A stretch of 64,000 bases of DNA from Ornithinibacillus bavariensis (GTDB taxonomy: Bacteria > Bacillota > Bacilli > Bacillales > Amphibacillaceae). The notes under the pieces were generated by a model. It was not told where the DNA came from. It saw only the letters and a list, made by a program, of their open reading frames with translations, and did no database searches. The translations under genes and the position numbers were made by a program. Of this stretch, positions 8,182-17,104 are shown in pieces; the stretch's first letter is position 1, and the number at the start of each line of letters is the position of its first letter. The stretch lies in contig NZ_BORP01000009.1 in NCBI RefSeq assembly GCF_018333235.1, positions 1-64,000 of the forward strand, in the 5' to 3' direction.

Positions 8182-8288
8182 TTCACGCCACTCCCATCAT
8201 CAATTAGATAACACTTGATTAGTATAAAGTTATGTACTAAATATAGTATTTGACTCTAAAACCATTATATCGATATAAAATTTATTAA

Positions 8289-8316
8289 TCAATATATTTT
8301 GTATTATTTATATTGA
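8289..8316. promoter_or_regulatory. Candidate TetR operator
   Basis: The inverted repeat TCAATATA (8289-8296) / TATATTGA (8309-8316) has a 12-nt spacer. It lies in the divergent promoter region 45 nt before the TetR start. The span suits a dimeric repressor, but A/T-rich DNA gives such repeats by chance. Confidence 0.35.
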
Positions 8317-8360
8317 ATCAGTCTAAAACTTTAGTTAAACTACATATGAGGTGAACTAAT

Positions 8361-8963
8361 ATGAATGGTTACGAACGACGGAAACAGAAAAAAATAGAGC
8401 AGATATTCAGTGCCTCAATTGAATTATTTTTCAAATATGGCTTTCAAAAGGTTAGCGTGAATGAGATTGCATATAAAGCAAATGTTTCTCCTGCAACCAT
8501 ATATAATTATTTCGGGACAAAGGAACAGCTTTATACGGATTCCTTGATTAACTGGCTGGACAAGCAGTTGGAACAATATGAGAATATCCTGAGTTCGGAG
8601 TTATCTTTTGTTGAAAAGACTAAAAAGATCATGCTGTTGGAGGCGAATAACTTAAAAATATTAGCAGATGAGTTTCCGAAATTCCCTTCTGCTGATTTAA
8701 GAGGGCTGATACAAATGATGGACGGTTATAACGAGCAGAAGGTCGTGCCCTTTTTTAAGAAGTATGTCGCACTTGGAAAACAAGAGGGGTTTATTCGAAA
8801 AGATCAAACTGAAGAAATCATGATGCGTTATTTTACATTGTTTCAGAATGAACTAGTCCGGAAATGGGAGGGCTCGAGTCAAAAACAGACCACCGAGAAT
8901 ATGGATCAATTGATGGAGTTGTTCTTTTATGGGGTAGCTGGACAATCACAGCTTCAGGAATAG
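8361..8963 (+). CDS. TetR/AcrR-family transcriptional regulator
   Basis: The 200-residue protein has a classical N-terminal TetR helix-turn-helix (about 10-57; KVSVNEIAYKANVSPATIYNYFGTKEQLY). Its C-terminal ligand/dimer domain has no informative similarity by eye. It probably represses itself and the divergent membrane protein gene at 7630-8181. Translation starts at ATG 8361 behind GAGGTGA. The ligand is unknown. Confidence 0.9.
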   Translation: MNGYERRKQKKIEQIFSASIELFFKYGFQKVSVNEIAYKANVSPATIYNYFGTKEQLYTDSLINWLDKQLEQYENILSSELSFVEKTKKIMLLEANNLKILADEFPKFPSADLRGLIQMMDGYNEQKVVPFFKKYVALGKQEGFIRKDQTEEIMMRYFTLFQNELVRKWEGSSQKQTTENMDQLMELFFYGVAGQSQLQE

Positions 8964-9069
8964 AAGATAGAAGATCTACTCCTGTTCTTAGATCCTCGTA
9001 GTAACGAGAGAAAGTCTCTTTAACTTAGGAAAATAATTATCTATACAACGTCGTATTATAAAGAAAACA

Positions 9070-9104
9070 CATCCACAATTTATTAACCGTGAAAAAAGTG
9101 GATG
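9070..9104 (+). other. Hairpin before the nucleotidyltransferase-like gene
   Basis: CATCCAC (9070-9076) pairs with GTGGATG (9098-9104). The 3' arm ends 6 nt before the AAGGGAG ribosome binding site of the next gene. It may mask the site or be incidental. Confidence 0.35.
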
Positions 9105-9122
9105 CTACAAGGGAGTGTTACC

Positions 9123-9707
9123 ATGATAAAACAGGAAGAACTACTTGCCCGCCAACTGCAGCTGCAAACCGAAGCGGATGCAATTGTTGAAGAGATGCGC
9201 CTTGATCAATTGTTAGCAGAAGCTGGTACACCAGTAAAAGTAGGGAGTGCGGCTTTAGGCTTAATGGCTTGGAGAGATCTTGATATAACGGTTGTTTGTT
9301 CGACATTGAACATCGCTACAGTTTCCAGAATAGCTTCACAATTGATGTCCAATCCTCAAGTTCGTGATTTAAAATTCATCAATGATACGGGCAATTGGAA
9401 CACCGATCCAGCTTATCCAGACGGTTACTTCCTAGGAATCACTTACCAGTCCAATATCGGAAAGAAATGGGAACTAGATATTTGGTTTGTAGACAAGCCT
9501 GAAGAGCAGCCCGATTTGCAGCATATTCGCACACTACCTAAACAACTAACTCCGGAAGCGATTGTCTCTATTTTAAGCATTAAAACCGTTTGGGCAACAC
9601 GACCCGATTATGGAAAGCGAGTAACAAGCTTCGATATTTATAATGCTGTGTTAGATTATAATGTACAAACACCTGACGAATTTAAGAAATGGCTGGAAAG
9701 CCGATAG
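9123..9707 (+). CDS. Nucleotidyltransferase-fold protein, function unknown
   Basis: The 194-residue protein carries the polymerase-beta-like nucleotidyltransferase signature: GS (residues 41-42), then DLD (52-54) and a third acidic strand LDIWFVD (Asp119). Related stand-alone proteins modify small molecules, proteins or RNA ends, or serve as antitoxin partners; none of these can be chosen from sequence. The start is ATG 9123, 7 nt after AAGGGAG. It is monocistronic, in the accessory region and followed by gene remnants. Confidence 0.65.
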   Translation: MIKQEELLARQLQLQTEADAIVEEMRLDQLLAEAGTPVKVGSAALGLMAWRDLDITVVCSTLNIATVSRIASQLMSNPQVRDLKFINDTGNWNTDPAYPDGYFLGITYQSNIGKKWELDIWFVDKPEEQPDLQHIRTLPKQLTPEAIVSILSIKTVWATRPDYGKRVTSFDIYNAVLDYNVQTPDEFKKWLESR

Positions 9708-9758
9708 TTTCTATGATCGAAAACGCTTTGAGATACTTAGAAAAATAGGGATGAGTGA

Positions 9759-10020
9759 AAGGGGATTAAATTCCACTATATGTTGCTGACAGCATTTATT
9801 GCTCCCCTTATCGTTGCCGTTCGCCATCTGCTTGTTGCATTACCGATGGTCAGGCAATTATGGACAATTGCTTTTCTGGACAATATTTTAGTCATCGTAA
9901 TTTAGTGCATTCGCATGTATCAGTTTTTTACTACTAGTCTATGGTTTGGTATTTTTAGTTACTGAACGTGTTTATCGAATAGTTATTAGCAGAAACTTAA
10001 TGTTTCATTGGAAGGAGTAG
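9759..10020 (+). pseudogene. Remnant of a BceB-type ABC transporter permease (C-terminal end)
   Basis: Reading from 9759 gives a hydrophobic sequence including FHYMLLTAFIAPLIVA and RHLLVALPMVRQLW, stopping at TAG 9903. A +1 shift at about 9900 continues as a second helix (LLLVYGLVFLVTERVY) to TAG 10018-10020, ending FHWKE. This order (helix with an 'APLIVAV-H' pattern, then final helix with ERVYR) resembles the tail of bacitracin-type (BceB/YxdM) permeases. No start, no N-terminal part and no ATPase gene are present. Family call is by eye. Confidence 0.45.
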
Positions 10021-10391
10021 ACTAAGGGTGCCAGTATTATCAAAACTAAAGAAATAATAATTGAGAATTCTAGGAGTTGGGGTCATCCTGCTTTGTTTAT
10101 TCCTTATCCTCTTTCAAGGATTGTTGTTTGATGACAAATGAAAATTTGCAACGATAAGTTCAAAAGAAAAGTGCAATAATACCAGATTAACTTATGTGAC
10201 AAAAGTGATTTAGAAAAAGTACCCATTGTAGACTCGAAATAAAGTTTGATAATTTATAATAAAGATTGATACTATTACGTTAAGAACGTTTAATATTTGA
10301 AATACAATAAAGGATATCCTAAAAAACACTTTTGTAAATCTATTTCATAATAGAGCCATGTTACGGAATAGTGTTATTAGAGGGATAATGA
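10021..10391. other. Non-coding stretch with decayed sequence
   Basis: No intact gene is visible. A GTG-initiated frame at 10028 reads MPVLSKLKK, then two stops, then a hydrophobic stretch (LRILGVGVILLCLFL...) ending at 10141. This could be a decayed small membrane gene that followed the permease remnant. The rest is A/T-rich with no feature I can name. Confidence 0.35.
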
Positions 10392-10472
10392 ATGCGTAAA
10401 TTTATTTATATTTCATTAATAGTCATAACGGTTTTAGGGTTAAGTGCTTGCGGTAAAAAATCCATGTGGTAA
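10392..10472 (+). pseudogene. Truncated lipoprotein gene (signal peptide only)
   Basis: Behind AGAGGGATA an ATG opens a 26-codon frame. It encodes a complete lipoprotein signal peptide (MRKFIYIS..., lipobox LSAC, then GKKSMW) and then hits TAA. Nothing coding continues in any frame. It is either the 5' stub of a deleted lipoprotein gene or, less likely, a true mini-lipoprotein. Confidence 0.5.
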
Positions 10473-10533
10473 CATTAAGTCTTATGATCAGAGGTAAAGC
10501 AGATGATAATGGCTTAAAACAAGGAGAGTTATT

Positions 10534-11451
10534 ATGATATTAATCACCGTCGTGCCGCCAAACAAAGGTGAAGGCACGAGTCCCACCGAACTAGTAGGGC
10601 GTTGTCTTGTAAATCAACTGCTTAAGGCTGGTAAGAAGGTACGCATTCTTGCCGAAGGGCAGCAAGTGCATAATTGGCCAGAAGGTGTTCAGATTGTCAA
10701 TGGAAACATTGCCCTCCCCGTAGAGAGGCACGAGGTGTTTCTAGACATAGAACGAGTATTCTTAGCAGGTGCGAACGCAAAGACAATAAAGGAGAACCTA
10801 GTATTGGCAAAAAGGGCAAATGTACAGCGCTTTGTCGTACTCTCATCGCATGGTCCTGAATATGAAATCAACTACCCACCTGAAACATGGTTTTGGTTGG
10901 CTATTGAGAAGGCCGTAGAGCAATCGGGTATGGAATGGACACATATCCGGCCATCAGCTGTGATGGGGGGAATGTTTGAAGGTAGTTACCCTGCAACAGG
11001 GTCTGGTTGGCAGGAGTCTATTAAGAATGAAGGAATCGTCCGCGAGCCATACATCAATACTGGCTACTATCCATTTATTCATGAGGACGACCTTGCTGCA
11101 GTTGCCTCCGCAGCCTTACTTGAAGATAAATATCTCGGCAAAATACTGGAAGCAGTAAACGTGCCAATTAGTACAATGGAGCGCGTACATTTAATTAGCA
11201 AAGCTATTGGGCGCGAGATACTTACAGAAGAGTTGACACCAGATCAAGCTCGTAAACATTGGCGAACCCAAGGCTGGCCTGACGAAACGATTGAAGTAAC
11301 ACTTTATGCGCTAGAAGAATACGGCAAGCATCCTGATAAGTATATCCAATGGACAGTTGAGCAGCAGCCCTCAGTTGAACAAATTATCGGAAGACCTGTC
11401 CGTACATATGCTCAGTGGGTGGCAGAACACGCAAATAAATTCAAACCTTAA
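10534..11451 (+). CDS. NmrA-like / atypical short-chain dehydrogenase family protein
   Basis: The 305-residue protein fits the NAD(P)-binding NmrA-like class: N-terminal beta strand ILITVV, central FVVLSSHGPEY, then MEWTHIRPSAVMGG and HEDDLAAVAS, which are usual marks of the family. The dinucleotide loop GxxGxxG is replaced by a longer PPNKGEGTSPTELVG segment, so cofactor binding may be altered or lost. It could be a redox-sensing regulator or an oxidoreductase. Start ATG behind AAGGAGAG. It is alone on its transcription unit in the accessory region. Confidence 0.75.
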   Translation: MILITVVPPNKGEGTSPTELVGRCLVNQLLKAGKKVRILAEGQQVHNWPEGVQIVNGNIALPVERHEVFLDIERVFLAGANAKTIKENLVLAKRANVQRFVVLSSHGPEYEINYPPETWFWLAIEKAVEQSGMEWTHIRPSAVMGGMFEGSYPATGSGWQESIKNEGIVREPYINTGYYPFIHEDDLAAVASAALLEDKYLGKILEAVNVPISTMERVHLISKAIGREILTEELTPDQARKHWRTQGWPDETIEVTLYALEEYGKHPDKYIQWTVEQQPSVEQIIGRPVRTYAQWVAEHANKFKP

Positions 11452-11696
11452 TCTTGGATATCCTCTTTTTTAATAAGCTATCGGGTAACTAATGTTCAAC
11501 AAAACATCCCCTAGAATAATCAAACTTTTTTTGAGCGTAACATCCACGGGTTTATTTCTCCATGAATGGTTGTTGCGCAGAAAACACTTAATCTTTTTTA
11601 TCCAGAATCTAGACGTAGATCCAAGTTTCTTTATGTACACGTATCTTAACTTCTTTACTTTAAGAAGAGCTTAGAAAAGGAGGATGGTTGTTCATT
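11452..11696. other. Non-coding gap
   Basis: The gap between the NmrA-like gene and the hydrolase stub holds a 60-codon plus-strand frame (11492-11674). It has no ribosome binding site and no protein-like composition. No terminator or repeat is evident. Confidence 0.4.
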
Positions 11697-11798
11697 ATGG
11701 AATACCCGGTATCTATTGAAGTAAATGGAATCACTTTGAGAGGGATAGCCCACAACCCTGACAGGTATAACAAATCAGTTTATCCTGTTGTTAGTTAA
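11697..11798 (+). pseudogene. 5' stub of an alpha/beta hydrolase gene
   Basis: Behind a perfect AAAAGGAGG, ATG 11697 opens a frame reading MEYPVSIEVNGITLRG then AHNPDRYNKSVYPVV and stops at TAA 11796. The text matches the start of Firmicute alpha/beta hydrolases ('...VNGITLRGxxHxPxG...VVFxHGFTG'), and it stops just where the HGFTG oxyanion strand should follow. The remainder of the hydrolase is absent; the next frame belongs to an unrelated domain. Confidence 0.6.
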
Positions 11799-12189
11799 TC
11801 CAGAGAAATCGTTTCACGCTTTTATGGGAGGGGTCATCCGATCAAGTATGCAGGTGGGCGATGCTATAGAGTTTGTTGGCCCTGGAGTAGAAGGAGATCA
11901 AACCGTACATATCTACGGTAGGTTGTTAGCTTTCGAGGAATACAAATTGTTGAGTTACACCGACCACCCTGGCCCCTCACATCATGATAGACACGCGGAA
12001 CTGGAAAGCACAGTGACCATAAGGTTGAACACAGTTGGGAACTGTACCCTATTACAACTAGTAAATGATCAATGGACAGATAATAATCCGCAATTTGAAA
12101 AGGCAGACCAATTCTGGTGGATGATACTTAGTAATATTAAAACAATTGCAGAAACCGGTAAGCCGCTAGATTTCGGTTATAAAGTGTAA
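11788..12189 (+). CDS. SRPBCC/AHSA1-domain protein, probably 5'-truncated
   Basis: The 133-residue frame shows the AHSA1/START-like pattern: VNPEKSFHAFMGG near the start, FVGPGVEGD, GRLLAFEEYKLLSYT, a beta strand STVTIRL, and a closing helix ending DFGYKV. Such proteins bind hydrophobic ligands or act as Aha1-like partners. The only start is TTG 11788 without a ribosome binding site, and it overlaps the hydrolase stub by 11 nt. The usual first strand (about 10 residues) is missing. I read this as a deletion junction that left both genes broken; it may be a pseudogene. Confidence 0.55.
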   Translation: MLVNPEKSFHAFMGGVIRSSMQVGDAIEFVGPGVEGDQTVHIYGRLLAFEEYKLLSYTDHPGPSHHDRHAELESTVTIRLNTVGNCTLLQLVNDQWTDNNPQFEKADQFWWMILSNIKTIAETGKPLDFGYKV

Positions 12190-12287
12190 ATTCCAACTCT
12201 TATTGTTAAACTAATCATTGGACTCTTAATAGTTGAAGTGATGGTATTTGTAATGACTCTATTACCTAATTTTAAAATTAAAGACAA

Positions 12288-12317
12288 AAGCCGAGCTTTC
12301 TCACATTGCCTCGGCTT
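12288..12317 (+). terminator. Probable terminator of the accessory unit
   Basis: AAGCCGAG (12288-12295) pairs with CTCGGCTT (12310-12317) over a 14-nt loop. The T-run after it on the plus strand is interrupted. Confidence 0.6.
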
Positions 12318-12580
12318 CCAACTTTATTAAAAATCTGACTCCTTCTGTGAAGGGTGTATTAACGTTCATGGATTAAGACACACATGCTTCTATGCAGTTT
12401 GCCCCGAATGAAAGATATTCAAATAAGAATTAGGACGTGCAAGAATAAACTACTATGGACACCTGTACTCATCTTACAGATTATCTAAAATTAACAAATA
12501 ATGATTCCCAAAAGATACGATAGTGAATGTAATTAAAAAAAATTCCAGTCACTATCTATTTTTTGTATCCTTTTGTAATG
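12318..12580. other. Intergenic region with one hairpin
   Basis: No coding frame is supported. An inverted repeat GATAGTGA / TCACTATC (near 12520-12560) flanks an A-rich loop. Its role is unclear; it marks the boundary between the accessory stretch and the conserved rpsI unit. Confidence 0.4.
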
Positions 12581-12585
12581 AAAAA

Positions 12586-12614
12586 GCCTGTTTGGAATTG
12601 ACTTCCAAACAGGC
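12586..12614 (-). terminator. Intrinsic terminator of the rplM-rpsI unit
   Basis: A perfect 12-bp stem GCCTGTTTGGAA / TTCCAAACAGGC with a 5-nt loop is followed on the minus strand by TTTTTC. It begins 26 nt after the rpsI stop. Confidence 0.95.
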
Positions 12615-12640
12615 AGTAAACCCAATAGTAACAAGGGTTA

Positions 12641-13033
12641 TTAACGTTTTGAGAACTGTGGTGCACGACGTGCGCCTTTAAGACCGTATTTCTTACGTTC
12701 TTTCATACGTGGATCACGAGTTAAGAATCCTGCACTCTTAAGTGCTGGACGATAACCAGGATCTGCTTCTAGTAAAGCACGTGCGATACCGTGACGGATT
12801 GCACCAGCTTGACCAGTAAATCCACCACCATGAACATTAACTAGAACATCATAAGTTCCTTGAGTTTCAGTAGCTTGTAGTGGTTGGTTAAGGATTAATA
12901 ATTGAGTTTCATATGGGAAATAGTCTTTTGCTTCACGACCATTGATTGTAATGTTACCAGTACCGGGTACTAAGCGTACACGTGCTGTTGAGCTTTTACG
13001 ACGACCAGTGCCGTAGTATTGTACTTGTGCCAA
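12641..13033 (-). CDS. rpsI: 30S ribosomal protein S9
   Basis: The 130-residue protein is the usual length. It has the N-terminal [11 protein letters not shown] motif and the basic C-terminal tail [11 protein letters not shown], whose terminal Arg reaches the P-site tRNA in the 30S head. It lies 18 nt after rplM, in the same unit, and is closed by a strong terminator. Confidence 0.99.
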   Translation of the reverse strand: MAQVQYYGTGRRKSSTARVRLVPGTGNITINGREAKDYFPYETQLLILNQPLQATETQGTYDVLVNVHGGGFTGQAGAIRHGIARALLEADPGYRPALKSAGFLTRDPRMKERKKYGLKGARRAPQFSKR

Positions 13034-13051
13034 TTTGTTTACCTCCTTTTA

Positions 13052-13489
13052 TTATCCACGAAGTTCGTAAACTTCTGGTTTTTGTGCTGCATGGTTATGT
13101 TCAGCACCTCTATAAACGTGCAATTTCTTACCCATTTTACGGCCTAAAGATCCTTTTGGAAGCATGCCTTTGATAGCAATCTCAAGCATTTGCTCAGGGT
13201 ATTTAGTACGCATTTCATCAGCAGTACGAGATTTTAATCCACCTGGATGTCCAGAGTGACGGTAGTACATTTTGTCACTTAGTTTATTTCCAGTAAGTTC
13301 AATTTTGTCAGCGTTAATGATGATTACATAATCACCAGTGTCAGCATGTGGAGTGTAAGTTGGCTTATGCTTTCCGCGAAGGATTGCAGCAACTTCACTT
13401 GCTAGACGACCAAGACGTTGGCCTTCTGCATCCACAACAAGCCATTTGCGTTCGATATTGTTTTCATTCGCCATGAAAGTTGTGCGCAT
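13052..13489 (-). CDS. rplM: 50S ribosomal protein L13
   Basis: The 145-residue protein matches Bacillus L13 throughout ([42 protein letters not shown]). It is an early assembly protein of the 50S subunit. The gene is preceded by an L13-type structured leader and its own promoter, and followed by rpsI. Start ATG 13489 behind GGAGGG. Confidence 0.99.
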   Translation of the reverse strand: MRTTFMANENNIERKWLVVDAEGQRLGRLASEVAAILRGKHKPTYTPHADTGDYVIIINADKIELTGNKLSDKMYYRHSGHPGGLKSRTADEMRTKYPEQMLEIAIKGMLPKGSLGRKMGKKLHVYRGAEHNHAAQKPEVYELRG

Positions 13490-13541
13490 GATTGGTTTCC
13501 CTCCAAATATTCATTCAATAATTTTTTAATTGTAAGTTTCG

Positions 13542-13599
13542 TTATTTCTTTATTTTCAACACAATTAGTTCCGGGGCTAATCGCGGTTTTTAGAAATAA
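13542..13599 (-). ncRNA. L13 autoregulatory leader
   Basis: The outer stem TTATTTCT / AGAAATAA (13592-13599 with 13542-13549) encloses an inner stem ATTAG / CTAAT around CCCCGGA. Placement 53-110 nt before rplM, and the sequence AACCGCGATTAGCCCCGG, agree with the Firmicute L13 leader family. Binding of L13 is inferred from that family. Confidence 0.75.
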
Positions 13600-13614
13600 A
13601 ATGCCATAGACCAT

Positions 13615-13642
13615 AATATATCAAATAGTGGTATTTTGTCAA
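13615..13642 (-). promoter_or_regulatory. rplM promoter (sigma-A type)
   Basis: TTGACA (complement of 13637-13642), a 16-nt spacer and TATATT (complement of 13615-13620). TATTAT with an 18-nt spacer is an alternative -10. It is placed just upstream of the L13 leader. Confidence 0.75.
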
Positions 13643-13761
13643 GGGTTTGGCAAACTTTTTTATGCTTTTAAAGTGAGAATCTATAAAGACTATTATATAC
13701 TATTTTAACTAGGAAAGAAAACTGTTGATATTTCCCAGGAAATGTCGAATAGTACTTAGCA

Positions 13762-14502
13762 TTAATATACTACTTTCCATAGAAACAACCCTTGAGCTGG
13801 TGCAGTTTTGCCTGCAAGCCTTCTATCCTTCTTTTCTAGCATTTCTCTTATATTTATTGGATCTATCTTACCTTGTCCAACCTCTAATAACGTCCCTACT
13901 AAAATACGAACCATATTATATAAAAATCCGCTTCCTCTAAAATGGAATTCAATCTGGTCCCCATTCTTCTGACAAGATACTTCAAACAAAGTTCGAACCT
14001 TATCTCCCTTAACTGTCGCTCGAGCTGAGGAGAAGGTAGTAAAATCATGTGTCCCCTCTAAATATCGACATGCCTCCTGTATGGCCTCTATATTAATTTT
14101 ATAGGGAAAATGATAGGAGTAATTTCGAGCAAAAATATCGGGTTCTTTTCTATTTAAGATAAAATAACGATATTCCTTCTCTAAAACATCATATCTAGCG
14201 TGAAAGCTCTCTGGTACTTCCTCAGAAGCTTTCACATGTAAATCTTCCGGTAAAAGAGAATTTAGTGCTCGCCCCCAACTATTTCCCGGGATATAAAGCT
14301 TCGTTTCAAAATGAATGGTCTGTCCTTTAGCATGTACTCCAGTGTCTGTCCTTCCTGAGGCATGCACACGAATTTTTTCACCCTTGTGAATCCTTTCTAG
14401 GGCTTTTTCTAGCTCTCCTTGTACCGTTCTTTTTTCAGGCTGGACTTGATAGCCAAAGAAGTTCGAACCATCATATTGAAGTATACATTTTATTTTTGGC
14501 AC
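13762..14502 (-). CDS. truA: tRNA pseudouridine(38-40) synthase TruA
   Basis: TruA makes pseudouridine at positions 38-40 of the tRNA anticodon arm. The 246-residue protein has the catalytic Asp53 in GRTDTGVHA, the N-terminal YDGSNFFGYQ strand, the RGSGFLYNMVRI motif and a C-terminal LFLWKV. It is 18 nt downstream of ecfT, the usual end of the ecf-truA unit. Confidence 0.97.
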   Translation of the reverse strand: MPKIKCILQYDGSNFFGYQVQPEKRTVQGELEKALERIHKGEKIRVHASGRTDTGVHAKGQTIHFETKLYIPGNSWGRALNSLLPEDLHVKASEEVPESFHARYDVLEKEYRYFILNRKEPDIFARNYSYHFPYKINIEAIQEACRYLEGTHDFTTFSSARATVKGDKVRTLFEVSCQKNGDQIEFHFRGSGFLYNMVRILVGTLLEVGQGKIDPINIREMLEKKDRRLAGKTAPAQGLFLWKVVY

Positions 14503-14520
14503 CTTTCCAGCCCTCCCAAA

Positions 14521-15321
14521 TTAGTAATTTCTTGTCCAGAATAGTGCAGCCACTACAGCTAAAAAGAAGAGAAAAACTAGAATATCTAAGCCTTTGATTT
14601 TTAATTGTCTCAGCCTTGTTCGCCCCTCTCCGCCTTGATAGCCTCTTGCCTCCATTGCCATTGCTAGCTCTTCCGCTCGTTTAAATGCACTGACAAACAG
14701 CGGAACGAGTAATGGAACTATGGCATGTAAGCGTTCCTTGATTGGGCCTGTACGAAAGTCTACTCCTCGAGATGCTTGTGCTTTCGATATTTTATCTGTT
14801 TCCTGTAACAAGGTTGGTATAAACCGTAGTGAAATGGACATCATTAATGCAAGCTCATGTACTGGAAACTTTATTTTTTTCAAGGGATGGAGTAAGTCCT
14901 CTACTGCATCGGTAATTTCTATTGGTGTCGTCGTTAAGGTTAATAGAGAGGTAATTAAAATTAATAGAAAAAACCGTAATGAGATTGCAAACCCCTGTAT
15001 TAACGCTCCTGAATAAACCTTATATCCAAAAACATCGAATAACACGGTACCTTCCTTCGTTACAATTAAATGCAAAATAAAGGTGAATGCAATTAAAAAC
15101 CAAACAGGTGTGAGTCCCTTTAAAATAAAACGTAATGATATTCTCGTAGATAAAGTTGTTAAAATAGCAAATATCGTTAATATACTATAGCTGATAATAT
15201 TGTTCGCAAAGAAAACAACGATGACAAAGAAAAATATTATTGTAATTTTCATTCGTGGATCTAATCGATGAATAAGGGAATTTCCAGGGACATATTGACC
15301 AATCACAATTGCGTTATTCAA
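14521..15321 (-). CDS. ecfT: ECF transporter transmembrane subunit EcfT
   Basis: EcfT couples the two ECF ATPases to exchangeable substrate-binding S components for vitamin uptake. The 266-residue protein begins [18 protein letters not shown], has about six membrane helices and carries the AMEARGYQG coupling motif. Its start overlaps the ecfA2 stop by 8 nt, implying coupled translation. No S component lies nearby, as expected for the shared (group II) module. Confidence 0.97.
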   Translation of the reverse strand: MNNAIVIGQYVPGNSLIHRLDPRMKITIIFFFVIVVFFANNIISYSILTIFAILTTLSTRISLRFILKGLTPVWFLIAFTFILHLIVTKEGTVLFDVFGYKVYSGALIQGFAISLRFFLLILITSLLTLTTTPIEITDAVEDLLHPLKKIKFPVHELALMMSISLRFIPTLLQETDKISKAQASRGVDFRTGPIKERLHAIVPLLVPLFVSAFKRAEELAMAMEARGYQGGEGRTRLRQLKIKGLDILVFLFFLAVVAALFWTRNY

Positions 15322-16186
15322 TCGATTCAGCCCCCTTCAAGGCGTGCTGAATCTCAGCAGCCAGCTCAGCAACACTTTGTCTTCTAAAAGGAATATCCAC
15401 GCCGAAACGTGCGTTAAACGCATTTAGGAATTGAATGACTTCCGGTACATCTAGCTGTACCTTATTTAATGCTTCCTGCTGCGCAAAAACCTCTTCTGGA
15501 ATACCCTCCATGTATTTTGTTCCTTTGTTCATAATCATTACATGGTCTGCATATTTAACCGCATCCTCCATACTATGGGTAACTAGTATGGTTGTTAGAT
15601 TTTCTCTTTGATGTAGTTCATAAAACATATTCATAATATCTGATTGGCCTCTTGGATCTAAACCTGCAGTCGGCTCATCTAACACAAGAATATTCGGCTT
15701 TACAGCCAGAACACCCGCAATTGCTACCCTTCTCATCTGTCCGCCACTAAGATCAAATGGAGAACGCTCTAACAAAGACTCATCTATTCCAACAGCAGGT
15801 GCTATCTCCAATATTCTTCTTTCAATTTCTTCCTCTGAAACTCCAAAATTTTTAGGACCAAAGGCAATATCTTTTCGAACGGTTTCATCAAATAACTGAT
15901 GTTCTGGGTATTGGAATACTACGCCGACCTTACTGCGTAGTTCCTTCAGGTTCTCTGGCTTTTTATCTGATGTAATCTGATGATCGCCAATTTGTACCTC
16001 ACCCTCAGTAGGGGTTAGTAGCCCATTTAAGTGTTGTATTAGTGTAGACTTACCGGAACCAGTATGGCCAATAATCGCAACAAAAGAACCTGCAGGGATA
16101 TGGAAGGATAAGTGATCCAACGCTTTATGAGCAAAAGGTGAATTAGCTTGATAGATATAGCTTACATCTTTGAATGTAATGTCCAT
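15314..16186 (-). CDS. ecfA2: ECF transporter ATPase EcfA2
   Basis: This 290-residue ABC ATPase has Walker [10 protein letters not shown] (40-48), Q-loop [10 protein letters not shown], signature [13 protein letters not shown], Walker [11 protein letters not shown] and H-loop VTHS. It pairs with EcfA1 to drive EcfT. Start ATG 16186 behind GGAGG lies inside the end of ecfA1 (25-nt overlap). The second-position name follows Bacillus gene order. Confidence 0.97.
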   Translation of the reverse strand: MDITFKDVSYIYQANSPFAHKALDHLSFHIPAGSFVAIIGHTGSGKSTLIQHLNGLLTPTEGEVQIGDHQITSDKKPENLKELRSKVGVVFQYPEHQLFDETVRKDIAFGPKNFGVSEEEIERRILEIAPAVGIDESLLERSPFDLSGGQMRRVAIAGVLAVKPNILVLDEPTAGLDPRGQSDIMNMFYELHQRENLTTILVTHSMEDAVKYADHVMIMNKGTKYMEGIPEEVFAQQEALNKVQLDVPEVIQFLNAFNARFGVDIPFRRQSVAELAAEIQHALKGAESIE

Positions 16187-17004
16187 AGTTCCTCCAATAA
16201 TTCATCATGATTCAACGGTTCATTTTTAATCATGATGTCTAGTTGTTTTAATTCATCTGCTAATACAGCAACAAACGGTACGTCCAGTCCTATCTTTCGT
16301 AAGTCATCCTTTTGCTTAAAAATATCCCTTGGTGTTGCTTCAGCCCAAACCTTACCACTATTCATAACGATAACTCTTTCAGCTTGTACAACTTCCTCTA
16401 AGTCATGGGTTATCGTAATAAGTGAAATCTCATTTTTTTCTTGTATTTCAGAAACAGTTCGCATGATTTCTTTTCTACCCTTTGGATCAAGCATTGCAGT
16501 CGCTTCATCTAAAATTAATACTTCTGGATTTATCGCTAATAAACTTGCTATCGCTACGCGCTGCTTTTGCCCACCAGATAAACGATGTGGCTCCGTTAAA
16601 AGATAGTCTTCCATCCGAACAGCTTGAAGAACCTCATCGATACGGTTCACCATTTCTTCTCGGGCGAACCCCCGATTCTCCATACCAAAGGCTACGTCGT
16701 CCTGTACGGTTGTACCGACAAATTGGTTATCCGGGTTTTGAAACACCATGCCGACCTGTTTGCGAACATCCCATACGGTCTGTTCATTCACTGGAATTCC
16801 ATTAATAATTATTTCTCCCTTTTGCGGGAATAATAATCCATTCATTAATTTAGCAATAGTGGATTTTCCAGAGCCATTATGGCCAATTATGGCTACCCAC
16901 TCATCTTTATATATGGTGAACGATACATCGTCCAACACCCAAGGCTGCTCATCTCCGTATCGAAACGATACATTTCTAAACTCTATAAAACACTCTCTCA
17001 TCAT
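16162..17004 (-). CDS. ecfA1: ECF transporter ATPase EcfA1
   Basis: This 280-residue ABC ATPase has Walker [10 protein letters not shown] (41-49), Q-loop [11 protein letters not shown], signature [13 protein letters not shown], Walker [11 protein letters not shown] and H-loop ITHD. The C-terminal extension [13 protein letters not shown] is typical of EcfA1. Two adjacent ATG codons (17004, 17001) follow AGGAGG; either is possible. It is first gene of ecfA1-ecfA2-ecfT-truA and separated from rplQ by a terminator and a structured region. Confidence 0.97.
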   Translation of the reverse strand: MMRECFIEFRNVSFRYGDEQPWVLDDVSFTIYKDEWVAIIGHNGSGKSTIAKLMNGLLFPQKGEIIINGIPVNEQTVWDVRKQVGMVFQNPDNQFVGTTVQDDVAFGMENRGFAREEMVNRIDEVLQAVRMEDYLLTEPHRLSGGQKQRVAIASLLAINPEVLILDEATAMLDPKGRKEIMRTVSEIQEKNEISLITITHDLEEVVQAERVIVMNSGKVWAEATPRDIFKQKDDLRKIGLDVPFVAVLADELKQLDIMIKNEPLNHDELLEELWTLHSKM

Positions 17005-17104
17005 AATCCTCCTCTACCTGCCTTGGTTTTTTACTTTACGTTATGTATTGTACTATTAATTTTGAATTATGTTAAATACCCAGCACCGCTAGATGGGTTC
17101 GGGC

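Noticed and set aside
11492-11674. 60-codon plus-strand frame after the NmrA-like gene
   Set aside because: No start signal, unlikely composition, and it lies in a decayed region.
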